From contig CAUYUJ010011503.1 of NCBI GenBank assembly GCA_963575745.1, forward strand, positions 132,001 to 196,000: a stretch of 64,000 nucleotides of DNA. The letters run 5' to 3'. This document shows, in pieces, positions 30,339 through 41,199 of this stretch. Source of the DNA: Prorocentrum cordatum (Eukaryota; Sar; Dinophyceae; Prorocentrales; Prorocentraceae). Numbering within the stretch: position 1 is the stretch's first letter; each line of letters opens with the position of its first letter. A program made the translations under genes and the position numbers. The notes under the pieces are model-generated. The model ran no database searches and had not been told where the DNA came from. It saw only the letters and a program-made list of their open reading frames with translations.

Positions 30339-30599
30339 AGACCTGAGCAGACGAACTACCTCGAGAGGGTCATCGGGTACGCCGATCCGCTGCCAGGCTC
30401 AGAGGATCCAGGTTTCTCCTGTGCAGCGGATTCCAAGCACGTGGATTTCATGATTTTGTGGACACAAAAGCGAGGGTGCAGGGCAGCTCCTACTTCAGGA
30501 ACGAGAGCGACAGGACGAGGCCGACGAGACAGCTTAGACCTTTTGTCCAAGGGTAGAGCTCGGAAAGTTGCAGGTGCAGCAGGCGCGGCACACTACCTC

Positions 30600-31302
30600 T
30601 CGGACAGGCCCGACACGATGCACGCCAGCAAGACCGCGATGCAGCAGCACGTTTCAAGCCCCGACGCTCTGATGCATGCGCGTGTTCAGCGGCTTGGGCG
30701 GTACTGCGAAGGACGGCCTGTGTTGGTATGGTGATACCCTTTGCAAGGTACTCCTGAAGGCATTCGGGTGGACGGAGGTGCAGACTGGGCCCCATGCAAG
30801 CGATGTGCAGAGGTGATCCACGAGCGGAGGAGCAGTGCGGCATGGTGACCACACATGGGACTGCTACTCAGCGACGCAGAGCACCATAGCTCTAAGCTCA
30901 GGGGGACCCGAGATGTACGCTACAGGCAGCGCGGCTGCCAGAGGACTCCAGTGCAATGCGTACCTGATCGAGACCCAGAGGCCTTGCAACCTGAAGATCC
31001 ACAGCGACAGCACCGCGGGGCGGGGCATGTGCAGCAGAGTGGGCGTGGGCAAGGTCAGGCACCTGGAGCTGATGTACTTGTGGATTCCAGAGCGGCTGTG
31101 ACTGAAGGCGTTTGAGCTCGCGCTGGGGGACACCGGCGAGAGGACGGCCGACGTGCTCACCAAGTACAGCGAGTGGTCGGCGATAGAGAAGGAGTGCACC
31201 ACTCTGAACCTCATGTTCCGGAAACAGTTCAAGGGCTTGTGCGCAATGGCAGTTTCCACGGGGGTCGCGACTTCTGCGTCGGGCGAGAAGGTGGCGGTGT
31301 AA
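30600..31302 (+). pseudogene. TE2 RNase H, interrupted
   Basis: A degenerate G-A-D-W segment near 30780 may hold the first acid. 30835-31101 reads IALSSGGPEMYA, a variant of the family's ALSSGEAE motif, and HSDSTAGRGMC with the third acid. After a TGA at 31099 the same frame continues with ERTADVLTKY, the hallmark end of copia polyproteins, and stops at TAA 31300-31302. Confidence 0.7.
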
Positions 31303-32179
31303 GAGGAGCCAGGCCAGGCGTCGCTTTGCCCCGCACCTGTGCCCAACTACGTGGACAGCGAGGAGTTCTGGTTCATTCTGCAGGCGGATGTCCTCGCGGT
31401 GGTCGCTTTCTTTTTTTTTCCCGTTTTTTTACCCCTCTTGTTTCGGTGCTTTATTTTTTTTGTGAGGCTGCGCGCGCGGGTGCTACGCGAGGAGCCTCCT
31501 CGATAAGGGCCCCATCCAGGAGGCGGCTGACCCCGCACCTGGGGGCGCAGACCTCTACCTCGCTACGCGGACTGACTCGGAGGTCAAGACCATATGTGCG
31601 CAGGGACTTGACAAAGAGCCTTGTCCAGCACGACGCGGCGGAGGAGCGAGGCACAAGCTGTTCAACGCGTTTCTTGTAGTCGACGTGGAGCGGATCTTGA
31701 GCTTAAGGCCTGCGCGTGAGTGGCCTCGCAGGCGACCTGACCATTGGGCTGATCAAGAAGGGGAGCGTCCTATCGGATTGCCAGGGCAGGGTAATCGAGC
31801 AGCTGCGAGTGACGGCCACGGCGCACGGACCCCTCATCAGGATCAACCTTCAGGACTTGAGAAGCCCTGAGGCCGCGCAGCAGTGGACCGAGACGTTCAC
31901 GAGAGAGCGCCGAGATCGCCCCGATGGCTCTCAGCTGATCCACCCAGGGAGCTAGACGGATGGTCGCAGGAACCACTGCGACAGCCGAGGTTGAGCTAAC
32001 GACCAGGCTGCGGTTAGTCCCGCGCCTGCCCGCGGCGGGTAGCCCCGCGCTCGGGCTGAGGGCCTGTGGGGGGCCCCGCAAAAGAGCCGCCGAAGGCCCG
32101 CGGAAGGGGCCACAAAGTTGGCACCCTGCACGCGCTTCTCGGTTGGAGGCCGAGCCGTTTCCCTGCGCCCAAGGAGAGG
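31303..32179 (+). other. TE2 3' untranslated region with polypurine tract
   Basis: T-rich tracts near 31407-31465. The purine tract AAGGAGAGG abuts the 3' LTR and should prime plus-strand synthesis. A 79-codon frame at 31716-31955 is unrecognised. Confidence 0.6.
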
Positions 32180-32339
32180 TGTTGGGAACTTGTAATTTTC
32201 ACTATGACCTATGGTTCTAACAACATAAAATCAGACTGTTCGGGCGAAGACCCGAAATCCTGTAACCCTTTGTTGCTCAAGAAAAAGAGCAGCCCTCCTT
32301 CCCCCCTCTCTCCGCGACGGGGGTAGGGGAGCGCGTGCG
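32180..32339 (+). repeat. TE2 3' LTR
   Basis: Partner of 25181-25339. Followed by CGGGG, the right target duplication. Confidence 0.88.
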
Positions 32340-32850
32340 CGGGGGGTTTTACGAAACGATGCGCAGGGGCCCAGGAGGCTGGTGATGTCAGGCGCGGCTT
32401 GGGAGGGCGCGGATTTTGCCGGGCGTGGGGTCCGCGGGAGCCGATGCGCATGGGTCCAGGAGATTGGGCATGTTATGCGCGGTGGGGGGGGGCGCGCGGG
32501 CGGAGGTGCGGGGCCCTTCGGAAACGATGCCCGGGAGCCCAGGGGGCTGGGGATTCGACGGGTCGCGCGGCAGTGTCAGGAGGGGGCCCGGGGCGGATTT
32601 TGCAGGGCGGGGGGTCCTTGCGCAACGATGCGCAGGGGTCTGGGAGGCTGGGAATGTCAGGCGCGGCGCGGCCGTGGCATGGGAGGTCCCGGGATGGATT
32701 TTGTCGAGCAGGGCCCTGGGGAGGGCGCCATAAAGGGTGGGGGCCGCGATGGATTTCCCAGAGCGAGGGAGCTCGAAGACCCGATGCACAGGCGCTCCAG
32801 GAAGCTGGGGAGGTCAGGCGAGGCGTGGGGGTGGTAGGGCGGGCCCTGGA
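32340..32850 (+). repeat. Satellite S2, segment right of TE2
   Basis: About five diverged units with 'acgatgcgca', 'aggaggctgg' and 'ggcggattttgc' landmarks. More GC-rich than the main array. Confidence 0.88.
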
Positions 32851-33019
32851 TGGGGACGAGGGCAGATAGGCGCAGTGGCGGCGCGCGAGGGCAGGATAGG
32901 GCGATGGCAGGATCGGGCAGGATGGGCGCAATGTAGGCGGATGAGGGCATGATGGGCGCAACGTGGGCGGCGCAAACACGCGCTTTTCCTCGCGCGCTTC
33001 TGGGGTCGACGGATTAGGT

Positions 33020-33510
33020 GGCGCTCCTTGCGGGCATGGCCCACGCGGCGGGGTGCGCCGCCATGGCCGGGGGGGGGGGGCGCAGTGCGAGCCCTGCTTC
33101 GGGGGCCGTTGGCGGAGATCCCTGCGGGCCACGATCGCGATCCGTGTGCGAGGTGCGCCGAAGTTGGCGGGGTGATGGGACGCGAACCTTGTCTTTGGGG
33201 CCGTCCGTGAATGTCCTTGCGGGCCACGATCCTTGTGAGAGGTGTGCCGAAGTGAGCGGGCCGATGTTATGAAGCTTCCTTCTGGTGCCGCAGGTGCGAT
33301 TAGTTGAGGGGCGCGGTCCGCGTGAGGGGCGTGCCGCTGTGCGAACCTCGTTTCGGGATGTAATTGCGCGGGTCTCCCTTGTGGCGCGATGCCTGTGACG
33401 GGCGCGCCGGCGCGGGCGGGGGGGCCGTGGGCCGTCGGCCAAGCCTGTCCGAGGGGCCGCAGGTGGAGCCCCCTGAGGTGCACGATCCCCGTGACAAGAT
33501 ATGTCCTCCG
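33020..33510 (-). repeat. Satellite S1, diverged and in reverse orientation
   Basis: Units such as 'gcgggccacgatccttgtgag' followed by 'aggtgtgccgaag' are the reverse complement of S1's 'ggcacacc...ctcacacggttcgtggccc'. About four diverged units. Confidence 0.65.
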
Positions 33511-33574
33511 ATGTCGAACACTTTAGACTTCAGCTGGAGCTCGCTGGAACCTAAGCGCGCGAAGCGCGCGCGTG

Positions 33575-33690
33575 GTTCTTGTGTGTATGTGTGTATGTAT
33601 GGATGTATGCATGCATGCATGCACGCATGCAGGCATGCATGTATGTATGTATGTATGTACGTATGCATATGCACGGATGTATGTAGGAAC
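33575..33690 (+). repeat. GTAT/GCAT microsatellite
   Basis: (TATG)n with TGCATGCA interruptions, similar to 22140-22265. Confidence 0.9.
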
Positions 33691-33949
33691 GTTGGTAAAA
33701 CATCGGGCTACCATAGCCATCATCGCAATTGCCAGTCTGAGTAATAACGCCCCCATCCCCTGCATTTGTGGGACATCCGGAAGTCTACGCGCCGTCGTTG
33801 CAATCACTGCGCTGCGTTGGGGCAGATTTCCCAGACGCCCTCGAAACAGGATCTTCTCGCGGTCGACATTTGCGCGCGCGCGTCATCCTCGATTGGCCTT
33901 CGGTCCGTCGTGCCGCCGCGTTTGGATCGTGAGCCTTTGGGACCTATGC

Positions 33950-34520
33950 GTGCTCTCTGGGAGGTGGTGGTGGGGGCCTCGCGGGGGTTTTTCGGGTGTC
34001 TTTTTGAAGCCTTTTGGAGGCCGTTTTGTGTTTTGTGTTTTTTTTTGGGGGGGGGGCGGGGGGGGCGGCGTCGCGCGGGTGTCTTGGGGGGCGGGGGGGG
34101 GTCCTGCGGCTTCTTGCCGTCTGGAGCATCCATAGGGGCTTCCCGCTTGCGCTGTCTCGGGCGCCTTTGGGGCCGTTTTGGGACTGTCTGGGGTCGCGTG
34201 GGGGCCCTCCCGGGGGCTATTGGGGTTTTTACGGGCCGGCCCCGGGGTCCTTTCGGCTTTCGGGCCAAGCATGTCGGAGCGTCGGTGGCTCGACGAGTGG
34301 AGGGGCCCCGAAACATTTAAACGCATATGGACAATTCAGTTTTCTGCCATTTCGGGGCCTTTCGGGGGGCCTCCCGGGGGGCCTGCCAGGGCGTCTTGGA
34401 GACTTCTTGGACGCTTTCGGGGTTATCCCGGGCACCCTGGGGCGTCTCCTGGCCGTTCTGGGTCGTCTTGAGGGCTTCTTGCAGCGCTGGCGAAGGATTA
34501 GGGGGCGCGCCCGCTCTGAG
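33950..34520. other. G-rich sequence, no gene
   Basis: Poly-G runs near 34045-34100, then loose repeats of 'gggggcctcccggggg' and 'ttggggc' type. Open frames on both strands are composition by-products. Confidence 0.4.
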
Positions 34521-34689
34521 CCCGGAAGCGCGGCGGCGGATTTAATTTGGGCGGGGGGGGGGCGAAGGGCGGCCTGGGATGGCACGGGGTCAGATCGGAA
34601 AGTCGCGACGAGGCATAGTCATTTGTAAGTTCCAATGCCGCAGGGCGGGGCGGTGAGTCTGGGTTCAGAAGGGGGCGGGGTTTCTGTCG

Positions 34690-34860
34690 CGATGGGAGAC
34701 TGCATGTGGCGTGGTCTCTGGGGCGCAAGCCATGTAGCGCAGCGTATGCGGTGCAATCCATGCGGCGTGGGCTGCGCGGTCGAAGCTATGCGGTGCAGCA
34801 TTTGCGACGTGAGCTACGTTGATAAATTTACGCTATGCAACCTGCGCGAGGCAATCCGTT
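34690..34860 (+). repeat. Minisatellite of 'atgcggtgcaat' type
   Basis: Loose approximately 15 bp units (GTGGCG, ATGCGGTGCA, GCGACGTGAGC). The same family recurs at 35905-36085 and 56415-56725, and inverted at about 46220-46290. Confidence 0.5.
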
Positions 34861-34879
34861 TTTGCCCACCGATGGGTAG

Positions 34880-35300
34880 CCAAGTAAATTCTTCGCGTAA
34901 TCATCCCACCATTTCGCCCGCGACTTGGTTTGCTAAAGTCATGGGGCGGCTATTTCGATGATTGAGGGGCCATGGCTGGCGCATCTCTGCGGCAGCCCTT
35001 GGGCGCGCAAGTTCGCGCGCAGATCGTCCAGCTGGTTTGGCGCGGCCGATGCGACCGCGATGGTGCGTGTCGATGGGCTCCCAACGCGTCAAAAGCCGCG
35101 CTGGCGCGCGTGCGTTTCAATGTGGATCGGCGGTTCGGGCAGGCGCAGTGGCGCAATTGCGCCGACAACGACGGCAACGATGGTGATAGTAGCGACGGCA
35201 GTGGCGATGATACGACGATGGCAAGGCCAATAACGGCGCTGTTGCCAGTGGCGACGATGGCGATAGTGATGTCCATGTGTCGATGACGACATGATTGAAC
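34880..35300 (+). repeat. Composite repeat, blocks C and D (diverged copy)
   Basis: Begins with 'atcccacc...cgcaacttggtttgc'-like sequence, then 'gcgcatctctgcggc...gcgcgc', then CGACAACGACGG and GATGAT low-complexity. This matches the C-D order seen at 57770-58140 and 61390-61960. A remnant of block B follows at about 35850-35930. Confidence 0.55.
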
Positions 35301-36589
35301 GATGACGGTGGCATATGCGGCGAGTGTCGATGGCGATGGTCTGATGCGGCGGCGGTGCGGGTTGTTTTGTTTGCGTTGTTGGGTGTGGTTGTTTTTCTTG
35401 AAACCCATTTGGTGACCGCGTACTCGTTTAGATTTTATTTTGATCTGATTTTGGACGGCGGTCGGCACCCGCGTGGCGGCGCGCGCGTGGCCAGCATGTT
35501 GTGTTATGCGGGGTCACGCGCTGGACGCGTGCTGGATCAACGCGGATGCATCGCGTGGTGGGGTGATCGCTCGGTTCTTGTTGGCGACATGTTGAAATCC
35601 ATGTTAATGTCCGATAATTTCTGAACGTGCGCGCAAGCACATGTTTTGTCATATGCGCGGTAGCAAACGCAGGAGGATTTGCATTGTGTTGTTTCGTATC
35701 TTTGCTCAATTTGTGTATTGGCATAGTCTCGACGTGTGCGCGCGCGTCTGGACTTACGGCCGGGGGCAATAACAAGATTTCCATGGTTGTGTCAAGTCTT
35801 ATGCGCAATAAGCGATTGGGCGGCACCATATGTGAATCGCAGTGCCCCAGGGGGTGCCGATACGTCCAGGGGGAGGGTGGTAGAGTCCGTTTTCTGTTCG
35901 AATATGGGAACATTTGTGGTGTGAGTTATGTGGCGTAAGTTTCGTGTTACAGGCAAGATGGTGTAATGTATCCAGTGGCGTAAATGTGGAGTGACTTGTA
36001 TGCTGTGAGATATGTGGTATCAGTTGGATGGTGCGAGCGATGATCTGTGATCTATGCGGTGCAGGCTACGTGGTGCTGTGCGCCTCCGATTCTGAATGGG
36101 GACGACAACGACGACGTCGACGTTCTGGAACCGAAGGTTTCTTCCAGGGAAGGGTGTTCCCCCCTGGGGGGGGGGGGGGGTCACAGCCTTCGGGACCCCC
36201 CCCCAAGACCACACACGGAGCCTAACTTGAAGGGAGTTGTCGGTTCCAGGCAAAGGTGGGCGGGGGGAAAACGGGGGTCACCAACCTTGGGGCCTCCCAG
36301 CACCCCCCCCCCCCGAACCCCTGCCCCCCTTCCCCCATGGCGGGGTTGGGATCAAATTGAAGGTGCTGCCCTTCGATTCGATTGGGACGTCGTTCGAGTT
36401 TCCTCTGGCTGGAACGCTTAAGGAGGAGGGCCAGGGGGTGAGCGGCGACGACTACGACGACGACCCAAGCGGAAATGCATATTTTTCACGCGCCGACAGG
36501 GTCGGCGGATTTGATATGAGTTACGAGGTGTAAGCTATGTGGTGCAACTGATCTTTACCAATGATTTGACACATCCCATGCTCTTGCAC

Positions 36590-37370
36590 ACATCCCACCC
36601 ACCCACCCGCAACTTGGTTTGCAAAACCTCTTAAGACCGACTACGACGACACCGACGACAACGACTACTACGACGTCTCCGACGACTTCGATAACGACAA
36701 CGACGACGACGACAACGACACCGACGACGATACTGACGACGACGACGACGCCGACGCCGACGACGACGACGACGACCACGATGACAACGCCGACGACGAC
36801 GACAACGACGACGCCGACGACGACGACGTCGACGACGCCGACGACGACGGCGACGACAACGCCGACGCCGACGACGACGACGATGACAACGCCGACGACG
36901 ACGACGACGCCGACGAAGCCGTCGAAGACGACGATGGCGACGACGACCACGACGTCGCCGACAAAGCCGACGACGACGACGAGGGAGGAGGGAGGACGAC
37001 GACGGCGACAACGACGACAACTACGAGGGAGGAGGGAGGACGGCGACGACGCGAACGACGAAGAAGGAGGAAGGACGGCGACGCCGACGACGACAACGAC
37101 GAGGGAGGAGGGACGACGACGACGGCGACGAAATAGGAGGGACGACGACGAGACGCCGACGACGGACGACGACGATGACGACGAGGGAGGAGGAGGAAGG
37201 ACGACCACGGCGACAATGACGACAGAAGCGACCACGACGCCAAAGGGGACGACGACGACGAACAGGAGGAAAGACAGAGGACGACGTAGGCGACGACGAC
37301 GACGACGACGCGGGAGGAGGGAGGACGGCGACGACGACGACGACGACGACGCAAGAGCGGCGCGCGCGCA
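36590..37370 (+). repeat. Composite repeat: block C then GAC microsatellite
   Basis: 'cccacccacccgcaacttgg' (36597-36617) introduces about 700 bases of (GAC)n with GCC, AAC and GAGGGAGGAGG interruptions. It ends 'gcgcgcgcgcacgcttttt', where block A should follow but is interrupted by the insertion at 37379. Confidence 0.85.
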
Positions 37371-37378
37371 CGCTTTTT

Positions 37379-38669
37379 CCCTACCTAGGCTCTGCCTAGA
37401 AGGGTTCTTACTCGGTATGCTTAAAGGGCCGGGCAGTGCAACTCGCCCCGGGCGGTTCCCCCAGTTTCCGCCCCGCGGTTCCCCCAGTTACGTCCCCTTA
37501 GCTTAGCGTTGCTTATCTCATCTTAGTCTAGCGTATTTCATCTTAGCTTAGCTTAGCTTCATCTTAGCTCAGGTTTATCTTAGCTAGCTTACCTTCATCT
37601 TAGCTTCGCTGAGCTTTAGCATAGCAGAGCACAGCATAGCATAGCACAGCGTAGCATAGCATAGCGCAGCATCGCATATCATAGCATGGGTGTAATTTTA
37701 TTCCCTACCTAGGCTCTGCCTAGAAGGGTTCTTACTCTCTGGGCTTAAAGGGGCCAGGCAGTGGAACGCTCCCCAGGCGGTTACCCCAGTATCCGCCCCG
37801 CGGTTCCCCCAGTTACGCCCCCTTAGCTTAGCGTTGCTTATCTCATCTTAGCTTAGCCCAGCTTAGCTTAGGTTAGCCTGGCTTAGCTTAGCCTAGCTTA
37901 GCCTAGCTTAGCTTAGCTTAGCTCAGCTTAGCTTAGCGTAGCGCAGCGCAGCATTAGCATTAGCATTAGCATTCGCATTTCATATCATAGCATATCATAT
38001 CATATCATAACATACCATAATCAGTATAGCATAACGCAGCATAGCAAAACACATCATGCCATATCATATTATATCATAGCATATCATGGCATAACGCAAC
38101 ATAGCATATCATAGCATATCATAGCTTAGCTTAACACAACACATCCCATCATATCATGTCATGTCATTTCATGTCATATCATATCATATCATACCATACC
38201 ATATCATGCCATATCATATCATATCGCAGCATATTATATCATAGCATGTCGTATCATAGCATATCACATCGCATTATACCACATCATATCATATCATAAC
38301 ATAGCGCAGTATAGCATAGCACATCATAGCAGAGCACAGCGCAGCATAGCATGTGGCATAGCCTAGCGTAGCATCGCATATCATAGCGCAACATAGCATA
38401 TCATATCATATCATATCATAACATAGCGCAGCATATCATAACATAGCATAGCATTTCATAGCATAGCATAGTGCAGCATAGCATAGCATAGCATAGCCTA
38501 GCATAATATAGCGCAGCCTAGCATACCCTAGACTAGCATAGCATAGCATAGCATAGCATAGCGCAGCATAGCGCAGCATAGCGCAGCACCTAGCATAGCA
38601 TACCCTAGCGCAGCATAGCGGTGTAGATGTAGATGTTGCTTTCCTAGATGCTCCAACTCCTAGGTAGGG
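37379..38669. mobile_element. Inverted-repeat insertion filled with TTAGC/ATAGC pentamers
   Basis: Ends are perfect 11 bp inverted repeats CCCTACCTAGG (37379-37389) and CCTAGGTAGGG (38659-38669). The flanks 'cacgctttt' and 'gttggaaatccgtgttgcg' are adjacent in uninterrupted copies (for example 59355-59380), so this is an insertion into block A. Inside, two direct copies of about 150 bp (37379-37540 and 37704-37860) precede roughly 800 bases of (TTAGC)n, (CATAGC)n and (CATATC)n. No coding capacity. Target duplication not certain. Confidence 0.6.
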
Positions 38670-38878
38670 TCGCACTGGGATAATGTTGGAAATCCGTGTT
38701 GCGAAACCTTTTGTTGTGTTTTTGTAAGTTTTTGGACAGACGATGTCGAAATCCTTCCGAAACCAATTGGTTTTGAAGGATTTCGGCATACGCGCGCGAC
38801 GTCGCGCGCGTCTGCACTTCGTTTTAGGTTGCAGAGGATTCTCGCGACGGCACACGCGCAAGGGCGTTCGACAGATTT
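38670..38878 (+). repeat. Composite repeat, block A, left part
   Basis: Contains 'ccgtgttgcgaaacc', 'gaaatccttccga', 'gaaggatttcggcat' and a perfect 20 bp palindrome CGCGCGCGACGTCGCGCGCG (38791-38810). It is interrupted after ACAGATTT by the insertion at 38879 and resumes at 40067. Confidence 0.85.
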
Positions 38879-40066
38879 GAAAGAGCGTGTTCTACCGCTG
38901 CTGGCGGAAAACCGGGGGGGGGGGGTCACTACCGGTTCGAACCCCTCCCCCCCCCTCTGGAAAACCGGAGGGGGGTCACTACCGGTTCGAACCCCCTCCC
39001 CCCCCCCAGCTCATCATGAAAAGGGGGGGGGGGTCACTACGGATTCGAACCCCCCCCCCCCCCCCCTCGAAAACCGGGGGGGGTCACTACCGGTTCGCAC
39101 CCCGCCCCCTCCTGGAAAACCGAGTGGGGGTCCGGACAGTGGTGGGGACGGTGTTGGTGGGGACAGTGGTGAGGGGACAGCGGGACAGTGGTGGGGACAG
39201 TGGGACAGTGGGACAGTGGTGGGGACGGTAGTGGTGCGTGACAGTGGTGGGGACAATGGTGAGAACAGGGGGGACAGTGGACAGTGGTGGGGACGGTGGT
39301 GGTGGGGACAGTGGTGTGGGGACTGGGAATGAGGTGGAAACAGTGGGACAGTGGAGGGTACAATGGTGGTGGGGACAGTGGTGAAGGCGGTGGCGAGGAC
39401 GGCGGTGGGACAATGGGATAGAGGTACAGTGGGGACAGTGGTGGGGACAGTGGGGACAGTGGTGGGAACAGTGGGACAGCTCAATGGGACAGCGGAGGAG
39501 TCAGTGGGACAGTGGGGACAGTGGGGATAGTCGGGCAGTGGTTGGGCCGTGGAGACAGTGGGGAGAATGGAACCGTGGTGGGAACAGTGGTGGGGACAGT
39601 GGGGACAGTGCGACAGTGGTGGGGGCACTGGTGGGGACAGTAGGACGGTGGTGGAACCAGCGGGAACAGTGGTGGTGAGGACAGTGGCGCTGGGAACAAC
39701 AGTGGAGGATGTGATGCGGACGGTGGTAGGGACCGGGAGTCGTTTGCTGGCGGTGTGGGGGGGTGGGGGGGGTTCGAACCGGTAGTGACCCCCTCCGGTT
39801 TTCGAGGGGGGGGGGGGGTTCGAATTGGTAGTGACCCCCCCCCCGTTTTCCGGATCCGGAGGGGGGGGGGTTCGAACCGGTTGTGACCACCCCGGGTTTT
39901 CAAGGGGGGGGGGGGGGAGGGGTTAGGGGAGGGGGGGTTTTGCCGGGGGACGGGGGGGGTTCCAGCAGGGGGGGGGATTTTCGGAGGGGGGGGAGGCGAC
40001 CCCCGGGTTCCGGAGGAAAAGGTTGGCAATTTTCTACAGTAAAGCGGCGGTGGATCACGCTCTCTC
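38879..40066. mobile_element. Non-autonomous DNA-transposon-like element with 8 bp target duplication
   Basis: 1188 bp inserted in block A and flanked by ACAGATTT at 38871-38878 and 40067-40074. The terminal inverted repeats of 24 bp (38879-38902 and 40043-40066) match at about 20 of 24 positions. Inside, several copies of a 'ggtcactaccggttcgaacc' unit with G/C runs face each other in inverted orientation (about 38905-39125 and 39768-39905) around a GGACAGTGG minisatellite (39130-39700). No transposase. An 8 bp duplication is typical of hAT, P or Merlin-type elements. Confidence 0.72.
39130..39700 (+). repeat. Minisatellite (GGACAGTGGTGG type) inside the element
   Basis: Units of 9-15 bases, 'gggacagtggtgg', nearly continuous for about 570 bases. 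Confidence 0.9.
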
Positions 40067-40450
40067 ACAGATTTCGACATGCGCGCGCGCGAAGCCCGTT
40101 TGGTAGCATGTTGTGAAAATATTGAAAAACCGATGGTTTTCTTAAGATTTCGCAAGAGCTCGCGCGTAAGCTTTTTTAGCAAATCAGTGTTGCGAAATCC
40201 TGTGTTTTTTTTGTTGTGTGTGTGTTTGTTTTGGAAGCTCGATTGCGAAATCCTTCCGACACCGAAGGTTTTTGAAGGTATTTGGCATGCGTGCGCGACG
40301 ACGCGCGCGTGTGCACTTCGTCCCGTTGTTTGCAAGGGGTTCGAGACATGTTAGAGCAACAGATGTCCCCGCGTATCGTTTTCCACAAGGAAACCCCAGG
40401 GGGGTCGATCCTGGCCCCTCACGCTTAGTGTAAGTTCATATTTAGGATGG
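40067..40450 (+). repeat. Composite repeat, block A right part and block B
   Basis: Continues block A from the second target-duplication copy: 'cgacatgcgcgcgcgaagc', a second 'gtgttgcgaaa' segment and a second GC hairpin (about 40287-40309). Block B follows with 'gggtcgatcctgg' and 'agttcatatttaggatggac'. Confidence 0.8.
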
Positions 40451-40574
40451 ACATTTGGACATAATCATACATGATTTGCATACCCACAAGGGGGGGGGTA
40501 GAACACCAGGGGGGGGTGAGTGTATTGTCTTGTTAGAGCGGAGAATCGGTGTGGTGTGAGCAGTGTAGTTGGTG

Positions 40575-40800
40575 TACGCGCGGGCTTCCCACGAGGCGCC
40601 CACGGGCAGGAGCGTGGCGAAACCTCGGCGGACCCACCCAGCGCACGGGCCGCCCATGAGGCGCCCACAGGTTACAAATCCAACGCGCGGGGCGCCAACC
40701 GGGCGTCCACATGCGGCAACGTGGCGAAACCTCGGCGGACCCACCCAGCGCACGGGGGCGCCCGCGAGGTGCCCACGGGCTGCAACTTGGTGAATCTGCG
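40575..40800 (+). repeat. Two tandem units of about 120 bp
   Basis: Both contain 'gtggcgaaacctcggcgg' and 'acccacccagcgcacggg'. Confidence 0.85.
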
Positions 40801-41049
40801 GCTGGCCCATGGCACTCTCTTGGGAAACGTGTGAAAACCCCCAGGTGTTGGAGGAAACGCTTCTCGTCGCGACTTCTTTATTTTGGTTCCGCCCTCTTCC
40901 CGAGCCTTGTGCAGCGCGTTTCCTTCAGGAGGAGGTGTCAGCGCCAAATCTTGGGCCAGCTGCCGACACTCCCTCGGTTGGTGGCCTCGGGACTCCAGGT
41001 TGAGTGTCCTGGGAGAGCGTGGCCTGCGCCCTCGTAGGCGTCCTTGATT

Positions 41050-41135
41050 TCGTCGTTGCCGATTCTCATTGACTCCGACGACGACGACGCTGACATGAAC
41101 GACGACGACGACGCTAATGCCAACGTCAACGACGA
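41050..41135 (+). repeat. GACGAC microsatellite, degenerate
   Basis: (GAC)n mixed with AACGCTAATGC words. Confidence 0.7.
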
Positions 41136-41199
41136 CGTTGATGCTAATGCTTATTGCGACGGCGTTTCTGGTACCGGGCCACGGCCACGGAGGCCCCCC

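Larger units (their letters stand above)
25181..32339 (+). mobile_element. TE2: Ty1/copia-type LTR retrotransposon, heavily frameshifted
   Basis: Element of about 7.16 kb with diverged LTRs of 159 and 160 bp, a primer-binding site identical to that of TE1, a purine tract AAGGAGAGG (32171-32179) directly before the 3' LTR, and a 5 bp duplication CGGGG (25176-25180 and 32340-32344). Left and right flanks join into a normal S2 unit ('ggcggattttgcaggg'... 'acgaaacgatgcgcagg'), showing insertion into S2. Internal order is gag, protease, integrase, RT, RNase H, spread over all three + frames. The LTRs start TG but end CG rather than CA. It is clearly older or more damaged than TE1. Confidence 0.9.

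Noticed and set aside
36619-37506. Long Thr/Asp/Arg-rich frames in GAC arrays (also 56689-57369, 58654-59424, 60072-61427)
   Set aside because: A (GAC)n array is open in nearly all frames. Frames differ between copies and the flanks are non-coding repeat blocks.
38940-39100. 'ggttcgaacc' words resembling the B box of tRNA genes
   Set aside because: They are part of a palindromic repeat unit. There is no A box, acceptor stem or anticodon arm.
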